NCBI GenBank assembly: GCA_001298545.1
Contig: LJCX01000031.1
Location: forward strand, 186,001 to 250,000
Length of the DNA: 64,000 bases
Source of the DNA: Actinobacteria bacterium OV320
GTDB lineage: Bacteria > Actinomycetota > Actinomycetes > Streptomycetales > Streptomycetaceae
Reading direction: 5' to 3'
Shown in pieces: positions 1 through 9,405 of this stretch (the stretch's first letter is position 1; each line of letters opens with the position of its first letter). The translations under genes were made by a program, and so were the position numbers. The notes beneath the pieces were generated by a model, which saw only the letters and a program-made list of their open reading frames with translations, did not search any database and was not told where the DNA came from.

Positions 1-393
1 GAAGAACACGCTGCCCGGGATGGTGCGGTAGGTCTTGTCGCTGTCCTCGGTGAGCGGCTGACCGTTCATCAGGATCGTCCAGCGCTTGTCGGCCACGTCG
101 GGGTCGACGCCGAAGCGGACGGTCTCGTCCGGGTCGACGGTGATCGACTTGATGTCCTTGTCCGCGAGGCACTTGGTCAGCGCGGCGGCCTGGAGGGTGT
201 CACCCTCCCCGCCACAGGTGGCCTCGGAGCTGACCGAGGTGCGGCCGACGGTGATCGTGGAGAGCGGCGTCGGCTTGTCGCAGGCCGACAGGACGAGCAG
301 TCCGGCGGAAACGGCGCCGGCGGCGGCGACGACGCGGCGGCGTCGCGCAACGCCAGGTACATCAGCGGCTCCGCCGCGGGGCATCGTGGTCAT
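1..393 (-). CDS. Putative DUF2771-family lipoprotein, C-terminus beyond window
   Basis: An exported lipoprotein of unknown function. The 131 visible residues start MTTMPRGG, then show a four-arginine run (17-20), a hydrophobic stretch and the lipobox L-S-A-C, which puts the lipidated cysteine at residue 38. Two further cysteines lie in the mature part. I call the ATG at 393; an in-frame ATG three codons later is possible. The reading frame is open to the left edge, so the 3' end is missing. The DUF2771 assignment rests on the general look of the mature domain and on its position beside the MFS and DUF3027 genes, and is less certain than the lipoprotein call. Confidence 0.75.
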   Translation of the reverse strand, partial: MTTMPRGGAADVPGVARRRRVVAAAGAVSAGLLVLSACDKPTPLSTITVGRTSVSSEATCGGEGDTLQAAALTKCLADKDIKSITVDPDETVRFGVDPDVADKRWTILMNGQPLTEDSDKTYRTIPGSVFF

Positions 394-467
394 GGCGGAA
401 GGCTATCGGGCACGCCCGGCCGTCTCTTTACGTGGGGGGCGGCGTGGCTGTGTGTTACGCCACGCGG

Positions 468-1811
468 TTACGCCACGCGGGGCTTCGCACCACTCCCGTG
501 CCGCACCGAGGACAGCAGACCGCGGACCGTGGTCAGCCAGCCCAGCGCGACCACCGCGGCGGCCACCGACAGGCCCAGCGCGCCGTTCAGCGGCATCACG
601 ATGCCGACCGCGCCGCCGAACACCCAGCACACCTGCAGCAGCGTCTCCGAGCGGGCGAACGCCGAGGTGCGCACCAGCTCCGGCACGTCCCGCTGGATCA
701 GCGCGTCGAGCGACAGCTTGGCCAGGGCCTGCGAGAACCCGGCGACCGCCGCCATGCACGCCACCAGGAACGCCCCGAAGAACACCGCGGCGGTGATCGC
801 CGCGCCCAGCACGACGGCGACGACCGTCACGATGATCAGCTCCGGGGCCTTGGAACGCAGCCACGCCCCCACCGCCGTACCGAGCGCGTTGCCCACGCCC
901 GCCGACACCGCCACCATGCCCAGCGACACGGCCGCGCTCTGCCCCGTCAGCGGGTGCTCGCGCAGCAGGAACGCCAGGAAGAAGGTCAGGAACCCGGACA
1001 GCCAGCGCAGGGCGGCGTTGGCGCCGAGGGCGTGCGTGACGGCGATACCGACGGTCCTGAGGCCCGGCCGCTTCACCGGCTGCCGGTGCGGGCCGTGCAG
1101 ATGCTGTTCGTCGGCGGCGAGCAGCGCCACGGCCTCGCCCTTGGCGGAGTCGACCTTGCGGGGCAGCGAGAAGGACAGGAACGTACCGGCCACGAAGATC
1201 ACGAAGGCGCCGTAGAGCGGATAGCGCGGCCCGAGGGCCTGCAGTCCCGCCCCGACGGGCGCGGCGATCCCGGTGGCGAGGAGACCGCCGAGGGTGACCC
1301 GTGAGTTGGCCTTGACCAGGGAGAACCTGGGCGGCAGCAACCGGGGCACCACGGCGCTTCTGACCACGCCGTACGCCTTGGAGGAGACGAGCACGCCGAG
1401 CGCGGCCGGATACATCTCGATGCTGCCGGTGGCGACGGCCCCGGACAGCACGAGCGCGAGGAGCGCACGGGCGAGCATGGACCCGGCCATGGCGGCGCGC
1501 CGCCCGTGCGGGAGCCGGTCCAGCAGGGGGCCGATCACGGGGGCGAGGACGGTGAAGGGGGCCATGGTGATGGCGAGGTACAACGCGACCCGCCCGCGGG
1601 CCTCGTCGGTGGGCACCGAGAAGAACACGGTGGAGGCGAGCGCGATGGTGATCATGACATCGCCGGCGCCGTTCACGCCGTGCAGCTCGATCAGCTTGCC
1701 GAGGCCGGACTCGCCGGCGCCGTGCGCGTGGGTGGCCTTCCGGATCCCGCGGGCGGTGCCGGTGAACGGGAAGTGCAGGGCACGGCCGACCGCGCGGACG
1801 GACCCGCTCAT
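468..1811 (-). CDS. MFS transporter
   Basis: A 447-residue integral membrane protein of the major facilitator superfamily, probably an exporter; the substrate cannot be read from sequence. About ten to twelve hydrophobic segments are visible. The first halves carry the cytoplasmic loop D-R-L-P-H-G-R-R typical of the MFS motif A region between TM2 and TM3. The frame stays open far upstream but only residues from MSGSVRAVG onward look like protein, so I place the start at the ATG at 1811. It is divergent from the DUF3027 gene across a 477-bp gap and runs in the same direction as the lipoprotein gene 74 bp downstream. Confidence 0.88.
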   Translation of the reverse strand: MSGSVRAVGRALHFPFTGTARGIRKATHAHGAGESGLGKLIELHGVNGAGDVMITIALASTVFFSVPTDEARGRVALYLAITMAPFTVLAPVIGPLLDRLPHGRRAAMAGSMLARALLALVLSGAVATGSIEMYPAALGVLVSSKAYGVVRSAVVPRLLPPRFSLVKANSRVTLGGLLATGIAAPVGAGLQALGPRYPLYGAFVIFVAGTFLSFSLPRKVDSAKGEAVALLAADEQHLHGPHRQPVKRPGLRTVGIAVTHALGANAALRWLSGFLTFFLAFLLREHPLTGQSAAVSLGMVAVSAGVGNALGTAVGAWLRSKAPELIIVTVVAVVLGAAITAAVFFGAFLVACMAAVAGFSQALAKLSLDALIQRDVPELVRTSAFARSETLLQVCWVFGGAVGIVMPLNGALGLSVAAAVVALGWLTTVRGLLSSVRHGSGAKPRVA

Positions 1812-2288
1812 CCGGCCCGAACCGCTCACCCGGCTCCTCCCCTTGTTCCCCTTCGTCGCACCGATCCCGGTGGCGCCCTGGGGTGTCCTCGCGGCTGCCA
1901 CCCCGTCATAGTGCCCCGGAAAAGCGGTACGTAGTGCGGTTACCGCGCGTATGGGCGTGTGATCGTCGCCGCGCCGGGCCGGTCGGGACAGGGTTCGGCG
2001 GCGGTTCGGCGGCTTCTGTGAGCGGGAAACGTCCCGTCGGTGTAGGCCGAGCGTCCGCGAGCAGGTAGCGTGCGTAGCGCGCCGTGGCGATTGTTCTCGG
2101 CCGCGCGCCTCCCGGCCATCCCGCAGAATGGATGACAGCAGGTGCGCCCGAGCGCGATCGGGCGCGGACGTCGACGCGGCACTCCCCCAGTGCTTGAAGA
2201 GCCTGGGAGGTAACCCCAGCCGCTCCGTCCGCACCCGCCGCCTTCAGGCCGGCGCACCGAGAGACGGCGTAGGAGAGAAGCGATACCT
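1812..2288. other. Intergenic region between divergent MFS and DUF3027 genes
   Basis: 477 bp with no convincing gene. It must hold two outward promoters. Visible structure: a perfect 8-bp inverted repeat, GCGCCCGA (2144-2151) and TCGGGCGC (2158-2165), with a 6-nt centre, and a weak hairpin CTGGG...CCCAG near 2204-2220. A good ribosome binding site (GGAGAG, about 2272) precedes the DUF3027 start. The reading frames that cross this region have no protein-like character. Confidence 0.6.
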
Positions 2289-3251
2289 GTGAGCGCAGCG
2301 ACCACGCGAAGCCGCACCCCCGACCGCCTGTGCGCCGAGGCCGTCGACCTCGCACGCGCCGCAGCCGAGGAGGCAGCCGCCCCCGGCGTGGTCGGCGAGC
2401 ATGCGGGGCTGCTCTCCGAGGGCGACCGGGTGGTCACCCACTACTTCGAGTGCAAGGAACTGGGCTACCGCGGCTGGCGCTGGGCGGCGACGGTGGCACG
2501 GGCCTCGCGCGCCAAGGTCGTCACGCTCGACGAGGTGGTCCTGCTGCCCGGCCCGGACGCGGTCCTGGCTCCCGAATGGGTTCCGTGGAGCGACCGGCTG
2601 CGCCCCGGCGACATGGGCCCCGGCGACCTCCTCCCGACGGACGCGGAGGATCTGCGTCTGGAGCCCGGCTACACCGGCGAGGACGATCCGCGCCTCCAGC
2701 CGGGTTACTTCGACTCGGACGAGCCGACGCCGAACTCGCCCCTCTCCGAGGAGATGGCCGAGCTGGTGGAGGCGGAGGACGCGGAGGTGACGCCGGCCCC
2801 GCCCGCGGCCCTTCCGTCGGCTCCGCGCCGGGGCACCATCGCCGCGGTCGCCGAGGAACTGGGCCTGCGTCGCGCCCGGGTCCTCTCCCGCTACGGCCTG
2901 CACACCGCGGCCGACCGCTGGGAGGACGGCTTCGGCCCCAAGACGCCCATGGCCCAGGCGGCCCCCGCGTCCTGTGTGAGCTGCGGTTTCCTCACTCCGA
3001 TCGGCGGCTCCCTCGGGCAGGCCTTCGGCGTCTGCGCCAACGAGTTCTCCCCGGCCGACGGCCGGGTGGTCTCCCTGGCGTACGGCTGCGGCGGCCACTC
3101 GGAGGCGGCGGTCATGCCGACGCCCCCGCGGCCCGCTCCGCCGGTGATCGACGAGACCCGCGTCGACCCGTTCCCCCTCCGCCCGGCGGCGGACTCGGGC
3201 TCGGTCCCGGAGAATACGGACGAGGACACCGCGGAACTGGGCCACTCCTAG
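2289..3251 (+). CDS. DUF3027 family protein
   Basis: A conserved actinobacterial protein of unknown function, 320 residues, cytoplasmic (no signal or membrane segment). The conserved part is the first 120 residues, including the motifs HYFECKELGYRGWRW and EWVPWSDRLRPGDMGPGDLLPT, typical of DUF3027. The C-terminal half contains a short Pro/Ala/Glu-rich linker and then a conserved block with a CVSCGF pair of cysteines and a further cysteine in YGCGGH, which could bind metal. GTG start chosen because GGAGAG lies 8-12 bases upstream and the conserved N-terminus begins there. Stands alone on the + strand, followed by a long repeat-rich spacer. Confidence 0.9.
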   Translation: MSAATTRSRTPDRLCAEAVDLARAAAEEAAAPGVVGEHAGLLSEGDRVVTHYFECKELGYRGWRWAATVARASRAKVVTLDEVVLLPGPDAVLAPEWVPWSDRLRPGDMGPGDLLPTDAEDLRLEPGYTGEDDPRLQPGYFDSDEPTPNSPLSEEMAELVEAEDAEVTPAPPAALPSAPRRGTIAAVAEELGLRRARVLSRYGLHTAADRWEDGFGPKTPMAQAAPASCVSCGFLTPIGGSLGQAFGVCANEFSPADGRVVSLAYGCGGHSEAAVMPTPPRPAPPVIDETRVDPFPLRPAADSGSVPENTDEDTAELGHS

Positions 3252-4026
3252 CCCCCGGCCCCACCGGGACCGTCCCGTCCTCCCACCGGGGCCGATCCGG
3301 CTCCCTACCGGGGCCGACGGAGTTTCTGCGGGGCCGAGCGGGCCCTCCGGGTAGATCCGGCCTTGCGGGGCCGCATCGGCCACCTGCCAGGCTGAGCCCG
3401 GCCCTCCGGGCGCCCGGCCCAGGCGGCCCGGGCCCCAGTCTCAGGCCCGCCCGTGGGAGCGGGTCCCCTGCCGGGGCCGATCCGGCTCCCTACCGGGGCC
3501 GACGGAGTTTCTGCGGAGGCCGAGCGGGCTCTCCGGGTGGATCCGGCCTTGCGGGGCCGCATCGGCCACCTGCCAGGCTCAGCCCGGCCCTCCGGGCGCC
3601 AGGCGCCAAGGCGACCTGGCCCAGGCCCGCTCTGGGCCCCAGCCTCAGGCGCCCCGGGCAGCGGATCCTTCCCTGGGTCGATCCGGCCTTGCGGGGCCGA
3701 GCGGGCGGCTGCCAGGGCAGAACCCAGCGCCAGGGCCGCCCGGCCCTCGGGCTATAGCCCCGGCCCCCCGCCCCCCAGCCCCCCCGGCCCCAGGGCCGCC
3801 ACCGGCCCCTCCAGGGCGCCCTCGGTGTCCCTCCCGAACCGTTGCGCACGGTGTTCTTCGCGGGGCTTGGTGGAGCCCAGGTGAGGGTCTTGTGGCCGGT
3901 GGGGGCTCAGTTGTTGTGTGATTGTGATGTGAGGGGTGGCCGGGCTTCCGGGGCCGGTTCGGGGGACGGTCCGGCGGTGCTTCGGCTCGCGGTACCTTCG
4001 AGCCCACGCCGATGAGGAGAGTGAAC
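3252..4026. other. Repeat-rich intergenic region
   Basis: 775 bp without a believable gene between the DUF3027 gene and the sacsin-like ATPase gene. Most of 3286-3760 is GC-rich repeat (listed separately). The last 180 bp (3850-4026) are less GC-biased and are the likely promoter region of the downstream gene. Frames open across the repeats encode only low-complexity Arg/Pro/Gly strings on both strands. Confidence 0.6.
3286..3720. repeat. Tandem long direct repeat (~129 bp, two copies plus a fragment)
   Basis: Copy 1 spans 3286-3414 and copy 2 spans 3471-3600; they begin CCGGGGCCGATCCGGCTCCC and end TCCGGGCGCC. The copies differ by about five substitutions and one inserted base (near 3516) and are 185-186 bp apart. 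A third, shortened copy of the middle part (GATCCGGCCTTGCGGGGCC) lies at about 3679-3720. No gene or transposase is associated, so this is a local duplication in a spacer. Confidence 0.85.
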
Positions 4027-7000
4027 GTGAGCAAGTTCGTGCGGCCGGCACCCGAGGGCGCGGACCCCTTCGGCACGGCCCGCCTGCGTCGCGGAGTCCT
4101 GGACGCCTGGGCGACCAGCCCCGCCCGTTTCCGGGAGGACGCCAACGCCGAGGAGGACCTGGTCCTCGGCGGATACCGGGACCGGCTCGTCGTCGAGCTC
4201 GCTCAGAACGCCGCCGACGCCGCGGCCAGGGCCGACGTGCCCGGGCGGCTACGGCTCACCCTCCGGGACGGCGTCCTCGTCGCCGCCAACACCGGCGCGC
4301 CCCTGGACGCCACCGGGGTGGAGTCCCTCGCCACCCTCCGCGCCTCCGCCAAGCGCGAGGCCCGGCAGTCGGCCGTGGCCGTCGGGCGGTTCGGTGTCGG
4401 CTTCGCCGCCGACCTCGCCGTCACCGACGAGCCCGCCGTCGTCGGGCGGCACGGCGGTGTCCGCTGGGACCTGGCCGAGGCCCGCGCGCTCGCCTCCGAG
4501 ACCGCCCGGCACAGCCCGGGGCTCGGCGACGAGATCCGGCGGCGGGACGGGCATGTGCCCCTGCTCCGGCTGCCGTTCGCCGCCCAGGGCACCGCCCCGG
4601 ACCCGTACGACACGGCCGTCATCCTGCCCTTGCGGGACACCGCGGCCGCCGACCTCGCCGAACGCCTCCTCACCGCCGTCGACGACGCCCTCCTGCTCGC
4701 CCTCCCGGGCCTGGAAGAGGTCGTGATCGAGATCGGCGACGACGCGCCCCGCGTCCTGCGCCGGGACACCGACGCCGACGACGACGCCCTCACCGTCGTG
4801 GCGGACACGCGGGACGGGACCACCCGCTGGCGCGTCGCCGCCGCGCACGGCCCCCTCACGCCCGACCTCCTCGTCGACCGCCCGGTGGAGGAGCGGCTGC
4901 GCCCCCACTGGTCGGTCACCTGGGCCGTACCGGTCGACGACGACGGTTCGCCCGCCCGGCCCCGCACCACCCCCGTCGTGCACGCCCCCACCCCCAGCGA
5001 CGAGCCCCTCGGCGTCCCCGCCCTGCTCATCGCCTCCTTCCCGCTCGACACCACCCGCCGGCACGCCGCTCCCGGCCCGCTCACCGACCACCTGGTGCGG
5101 CGCGCGGCCGACGCGTACGCCGAACTCCTCGCGGGCTGGCGGCCGGTGGGCGCGGGGATCATCGATCTCGTGCCCGGGCCGCTGGGCAAGGGGGAGCTCG
5201 ACGGGGCGCTGCGCCAGGCGATCCTGGAGCGGCTGCCGCGGACCGCGTTCCTGCCGCCCGCCGTCCGGCCCGTCCCCGAGGACGGGGAAGGCGACGGGGG
5301 CGACGGGGTCGACGTGATCGAGCTTCCGGAGGCGCTGCGCCCCCGGGACGCCGAGGTGGTCGAGGGCGCCGGCGCCGACACCGTACGGGTGCTGGCGGAG
5401 GTGCTGCCCACCCTGCTGCCCGCCGGGCTGGAGCGGCGCGTCGAGCTGCGTACGCTCGGCGTCGCCCGGATCCCGCTGGCCGACGCGGTGGACCGGCTGG
5501 CCGGCCTGGAGAAGGACCCGCAGTGGTGGTACCGGCTCTACGACAGCCTGGCCGGTGTGGACCCGGACCGGCTCTCGGGGCTGCCGGTGCCGCTGGCCGA
5601 CCTGCGGACCACCATCGGCCCCCGTCAGGTGCTGCTGCCCACCGCGGACGCGGCCGGTCCCGACCCGGAGATCCTCGCCCGCCTCGGCCTCAAGGTCGCC
5701 CACCAGGACGCCGCGCACCCCCTCCTGGAGAAGCTCGGCGCGCTGCCCGCCACCCCCCGCGCCGTCCTGACCACTCCGCAGGTGCGGGCCGCCGTGGCCG
5801 CGTCCCTGGACGACGACGGCGGCGCCTGGGACGACCAGGACACCCCGGACGCCGAGGAACTCGCCGACACCGTGCTCGCGCTGGTCCGCGACGCCGGACT
5901 GGACCCCGGCGACGAACCCTGGCTCGGCGCCCTCGCGCTGCCCGACGAGGAGGGCGAACTCGTCCCCGCCGGTGAACTGGTGCTGCCGGGCAGCCCGTTC
6001 GCCTCCGTCGTCCGGGAGGACGAACTCGCCTTCGTCGACGCCGAACTGGCGGACCGGTGGGGCGAACAGCCCCTCGCCGCCTGTGGCGTCCTCGCGAACT
6101 TCGCGCTCGTCCGCGCCACCGACGTCGTCCTCGACCCGGACGAACTGGAGCCCCGCGAAGGGGACTTCGCCGAGCCCGACGACGCGGGCCTGCTGGACGC
6201 CGTCGACGTGTGGTGCGAGGACATCCTCGACCGGTTCCCCGACAGCCCGGTGCCTCCCGTGGCCACCGAGCTGGTCGCCGTCCGCGACCTCGACCTCGTC
6301 GACGAGGACCGCTGGCCCCAGGCCCTCGCGCTGCTCGCCCGCCCGCCGCTGCGGGACGCCCTCACCCAGCCCGTCCGGATCCTGCTGCCCGACGGCACCC
6401 ACGAGGTCGTCCGGCCGTACACCGCCTGGTGGCTGCGCGGGAACCCGGTGCTCGACGGCCGCCGCCCGGCCGGTCTGCTCGCGGCCGGCGGGGATCCGCT
6501 CCTGCACGGGCTGTACGAGGAGGCCGACGCCACCGGCTTCGACGACGAGCAGGTGCTGCGCGCCCTCGGCGTGCGGACCTCCGTGGCCGCGCTGCTCGAG
6601 GAGCCCGGCGGCGCCGCCGAACTCCTCGACCGCCTCGCCGACCCGGAACGACCCGTCGCGGCTTCCCAACTGCACGGCCTCTACGGCGCGTTGGCCGAGC
6701 TGGATCCCGAGCAGGTGACCCTCCCGGACGAGCTGCGGGCGGTCGTCGACGGGCGGGTCGAGGTCGTGGACGCCTCCGAGGCCGTCGTCGTCGACTCGCC
6801 CGATCTGCTGCCCTTCACCGAGGGCGTGCCGCTGCTTCCGGTACGGCCGTCCCGGGCCGCCGAGCTGGCCGAGCTGTTCCAGGTGCGGCGACTGAGCGAG
6901 TCCGTGACCGGGCGGGTCGACTCCGAGGGCGTCGAGCACGAGGTGCCGGAGTCGGTGCGGGTGCTGCTCGGGCCGCGCACGCCGGGCACGTACGTCGAGC

Positions 7001-7200
7001 ACGAGGAGCTCGTCGTGGACGGTGTGGAGATCGACTGGCGGCTGACCGACGACGGCGTCCTGCACGCCGCGACCCTGGAGGGCGTCGCCGCCGGCCTGGC
7101 CTGGGCGGCGCGGCAGTGGCCGCGCCGTTTCGAGGTCGCCGCCCTGCTGGAGGACCCGTCACGGACCGCGGAGCTGGCCCGCGACCGCTGGTTCGACTGA
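4027..7200 (+). CDS. Sacsin/Hsp90-like (GHKL) ATP-binding protein
   Basis: A large cytoplasmic protein, 1057 residues, with an N-terminal GHKL ATPase fold of the type found in sacsin and Hsp90. The N-box E-L-A-Q-N-A-A-D-A lies near residue 57 and the glycine-rich loop G-R-F-G-V-G-F near 120. The rest is acidic, Leu-rich and without a domain I can name; it is probably a substrate-binding or scaffold region. Start: AGGAG at 4015-4019 sits 7 bases before the GTG at 4027; ATG 4012 and GTG 4021 are in frame but would overlap that site. Monocistronic, ending in a strong hairpin at 7221. Function is unknown; chaperone or regulatory ATPase is inference. Confidence 0.88.
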   Translation: MSKFVRPAPEGADPFGTARLRRGVLDAWATSPARFREDANAEEDLVLGGYRDRLVVELAQNAADAAARADVPGRLRLTLRDGVLVAANTGAPLDATGVESLATLRASAKREARQSAVAVGRFGVGFAADLAVTDEPAVVGRHGGVRWDLAEARALASETARHSPGLGDEIRRRDGHVPLLRLPFAAQGTAPDPYDTAVILPLRDTAAADLAERLLTAVDDALLLALPGLEEVVIEIGDDAPRVLRRDTDADDDALTVVADTRDGTTRWRVAAAHGPLTPDLLVDRPVEERLRPHWSVTWAVPVDDDGSPARPRTTPVVHAPTPSDEPLGVPALLIASFPLDTTRRHAAPGPLTDHLVRRAADAYAELLAGWRPVGAGIIDLVPGPLGKGELDGALRQAILERLPRTAFLPPAVRPVPEDGEGDGGDGVDVIELPEALRPRDAEVVEGAGADTVRVLAEVLPTLLPAGLERRVELRTLGVARIPLADAVDRLAGLEKDPQWWYRLYDSLAGVDPDRLSGLPVPLADLRTTIGPRQVLLPTADAAGPDPEILARLGLKVAHQDAAHPLLEKLGALPATPRAVLTTPQVRAAVAASLDDDGGAWDDQDTPDAEELADTVLALVRDAGLDPGDEPWLGALALPDEEGELVPAGELVLPGSPFASVVREDELAFVDAELADRWGEQPLAACGVLANFALVRATDVVLDPDELEPREGDFAEPDDAGLLDAVDVWCEDILDRFPDSPVPPVATELVAVRDLDLVDEDRWPQALALLARPPLRDALTQPVRILLPDGTHEVVRPYTAWWLRGNPVLDGRRPAGLLAAGGDPLLHGLYEEADATGFDDEQVLRALGVRTSVAALLEEPGGAAELLDRLADPERPVAASQLHGLYGALAELDPEQVTLPDELRAVVDGRVEVVDASEAVVVDSPDLLPFTEGVPLLPVRPSRAAELAELFQVRRLSESVTGRVDSEGVEHEVPESVRVLLGPRTPGTYVEHEELVVDGVEIDWRLTDDGVLHAATLEGVAAGLAWAARQWPRRFEVAALLEDPSRTAELARDRWFD

Positions 7201-7220
7201 CGGCGTCGCGGTCCGCGTTC

Positions 7221-7252
7221 GAGCGCCCTCGCGGTCATCCGCGGGGGCGCTC
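7221..7252 (+). terminator. Rho-independent-type hairpin after sacsin-like gene
   Basis: Arms 7221-7234 and 7239-7252 pair over 14 positions (one G-U) around the loop TCAT, 20 bases past the stop codon. There is no long T-run, as usual in Streptomyces. Confidence 0.75.
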
Positions 7253-7348
7253 ACATCTTCTCCGTATTTTCTCCATCGAACGTGCAACCGTCGGACTGGG
7301 GTACGAGTCTCTTCCCGTGAATCGTGATTCTCAACGGGGGGAAAACCT

Positions 7349-8116
7349 ATGCGCATCCGCGCCACCGCCGCCGTTTCCTTCGGCGCTCTGGCCCTCGCGG
7401 GCCTGGCCGTTCCCGTCGCGCAGGCCGCGCCGAGCGACGGCGGCAGCGGTGACACCCGGATCACCAAGGTCGTCGTCGACGGTGACAACAAGGTGCCCGT
7501 CTCCACCAACGCGGCGAAGACCATCTCCATCAGCGTGACCGCCACGGACAACTCCGGCATCAAGAGCGCCGAGCACTTCACGCTGATGGGCCCCGACTAC
7601 GGCTTCGAGATGACCGGCACGCCGACGTGCAAGAAGGTCAGCACCACCACCTCCACGTGCACCGCCTCCGTGAAGGTGGACCCGAGGACCGACTACTTCA
7701 GCAACAAGAACGCCGGCACCTGGTACGTCGACGCGTGGATCGACGCCAACGACGGCGACTTCGTGTGGAAGGAGAAGGCCGGCTCCTTCCACTTCCAGCG
7801 CGTCTCCAAGCTGACGGTCAACGCGACGCCGGAGCCGGTGAAGAAGGGCAAGACCCTCACCGTGACCGGCTCCCTCACCCGCGCCAACTGGGAGACGCTC
7901 AAGTTCGGCGGCTACGGAGCCCAGTCGGTGCAGCTCCAGTACAAGAAGAAGGGCTCCACCAAGTGGAGCACCCTGAAGACCGTCAAGACGACCTCGACCG
8001 GCGCTCTGAAGACCACCGTCAAGGCGACGGCGGACGGCAACTACCGCTACACCTTCGTGGGCAACACGAACACGGCGGCGGTCACGGCCGCGAGCGACTT
8101 CGTCGACGTCAAGTAG
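7349..8116 (+). CDS. Small secreted protein, paralogue 1 of 3
   Basis: An exported protein of unknown function, 255 residues. The N-terminus MRIRATAAVSFGALALAGL followed by AQAAP is a clear Sec signal peptide with cleavage around residue 27. Residues ~30-150 are a variable domain with one CKK...STCTA cysteine pair; residues ~155-255 are the shared domain, starting near LTVNATPEPVKKGKTLTVTG and ending DFVDVK. The two halves look like beta-sandwich (Ig-like) domains. ATG start supported by GGGGGGAAAA just upstream. Two paralogues follow on the same strand, so this is a tandem gene family made by duplication. Similar proteins are sometimes labelled calcium-binding, but I see no Ca-site motif. 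Confidence 0.88.
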   Translation: MRIRATAAVSFGALALAGLAVPVAQAAPSDGGSGDTRITKVVVDGDNKVPVSTNAAKTISISVTATDNSGIKSAEHFTLMGPDYGFEMTGTPTCKKVSTTTSTCTASVKVDPRTDYFSNKNAGTWYVDAWIDANDGDFVWKEKAGSFHFQRVSKLTVNATPEPVKKGKTLTVTGSLTRANWETLKFGGYGAQSVQLQYKKKGSTKWSTLKTVKTTSTGALKTTVKATADGNYRYTFVGNTNTAAVTAASDFVDVK

Positions 8117-8278
8117 GCACGGGCGCACTCGAGAACGGCAGCCCGTCCGGGCGGCGGTTTTCCGTACAACCATTTTCCGGTTTCAGGAATCTGATCTTGC
8201 GAGCCGACAGGCTCGTCGACCACTTGGGCTCGCTGGTGGCACCCGCCCGGAGAGCCCCTTGATCCCCTTGGGACATTC

Positions 8279-9208
8279 ATGCGCATACGAGCCACCGTGG
8301 CCGCCGTCACCGGCGCCCTGGCCCTGTCCGCCTTCGCCGTGCCGGCCGCGCAGGCCACCGGCAGCGACTCGCACAACCCCGTCGACACCCTGAAGGCCCT
8401 CCACGCGGCCACCTCCGGCAAGAGCGCCTTCACCGGTTCGACCCCCGCCGACACCGGCACGCCGTACGCGCTGGACGCCAAGTTCGGCAACGTCAAGATC
8501 AACGGCGGCAAGCCGATCGTCGCCGGCACCAGCGGCAAGGTCACGGCCCCGGTCACCTTCACGGTCACGCACGGCGCGGGCGTCGACGTCACCGCGGACG
8601 ACACCGAGCTGGACCTGATCATCTACCGCGGCGCGTTCGACGACCCGACCAACATCCTCGTCGGCGACGACTGGCCCACCTGCACCAACACTTCGGCCAC
8701 GGTCGCCTCCTGCAAGGGCACGATCGACATCCTCCCGGGCGAGGAGCTCTACAACGCCGACGCCACCACCTTCAAGGCGCTCGGCTACGTCATCGACTGG
8801 AACGACGTCGACCCGTACACCGACGACGACATCGACTGGACCAAGGTCGGTTACGCCGAGGGCGACGCCCTGGCCACCACCAAGCTCCAGCGGCTGTCCA
8901 AGCTGACGGTCAACGCGGCGCCGGAGCCGGTGAAGAAGGGCAAGACCATCACCGTCACGGGCAGCCTGACCCGTGCCAACTGGGACACCGCCAAGTACAC
9001 CGGTTACTCCGGCGTCTACGCCCAGCTCCAGTTCCGCAAGAAGAACTCCACCACCTACTCCACGGTGAAGTCGGTCAAGACCACCTCGACCGGCGGTCTG
9101 AAGACCACCGTCAAGGCGAGCGTGGACGGCTACTACCGCTGGAGCTTCGTCGGCACCACGTCCTCCCCGGCGGTCAAGGCCGCGGGCGACTTCATCGACG
9201 TCAAGTAG
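8279..9208 (+). CDS. Small secreted protein, paralogue 2 of 3
   Basis: Exported protein, 309 residues, with a signal peptide (MRIRATVAAVTGALALSAFA, cleavage after AQA). The middle domain is longer than in its neighbours: an insert of about 45 residues rich in Ala/Thr/Ser after the signal, and an Asp-rich loop (DVDPYTDDDIDWT). It keeps the cysteine pair (TCTNT...SCKG). Residues ~210-309 are the shared C-terminal domain (PEPVKKGKTITVTGSLTRAN to DFIDVK). 162 bp downstream of paralogue 1. The Shine-Dalgarno is weak (TTGGGA). Function unknown. Confidence 0.87.
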   Translation: MRIRATVAAVTGALALSAFAVPAAQATGSDSHNPVDTLKALHAATSGKSAFTGSTPADTGTPYALDAKFGNVKINGGKPIVAGTSGKVTAPVTFTVTHGAGVDVTADDTELDLIIYRGAFDDPTNILVGDDWPTCTNTSATVASCKGTIDILPGEELYNADATTFKALGYVIDWNDVDPYTDDDIDWTKVGYAEGDALATTKLQRLSKLTVNAAPEPVKKGKTITVTGSLTRANWDTAKYTGYSGVYAQLQFRKKNSTTYSTVKSVKTTSTGGLKTTVKASVDGYYRWSFVGTTSSPAVKAAGDFIDVK

Positions 9209-9248
9209 GTCGTCGTACGTCGAGCGACAAGCAGGACGCTTCAGCGGT

Positions 9249-9284
9249 GAACGGCCGGTTCCGGAGTTCCGGGGCCGGCCGTTC
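9249..9284 (+). terminator. Hairpin between paralogues 2 and 3
   Basis: A 10-bp perfect stem, GAACGGCCGG (9249-9258) with CCGGCCGTTC (9275-9284), 40 bases after the stop of paralogue 2. It shows that the third gene is probably transcribed from its own promoter in the following 120 bp. Confidence 0.7.
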
Positions 9285-9405
9285 TCCGCTCTTTCTCCGC
9301 TCTTCCGCAGCTCTTACCTTCCGCCGCACAACTGGCTCCGTCCGTCAGGGATCTCACCCGATGAGTCAACAGGCTCCGAGATCTCTCTCCCATCTGGGGA
9401 ACGCA

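Noticed and set aside
468-2234. Long N-terminal extension of the MFS transporter frame (to 2234)
   Set aside because: The part beyond the ATG at 1811 has no protein-like composition; high GC keeps the frame open by chance.
3936-5975. Open frames of 679 codons and (minus strand, 4249-7065) 938 codons over the sacsin-like gene
   Set aside because: They are Arg/Pro/Gly-rich shadows of the real gene in other frames.
9247-9405. Longer start for secreted paralogue 3
   Set aside because: The extension crosses a terminator hairpin and would bury the signal peptide in the protein.
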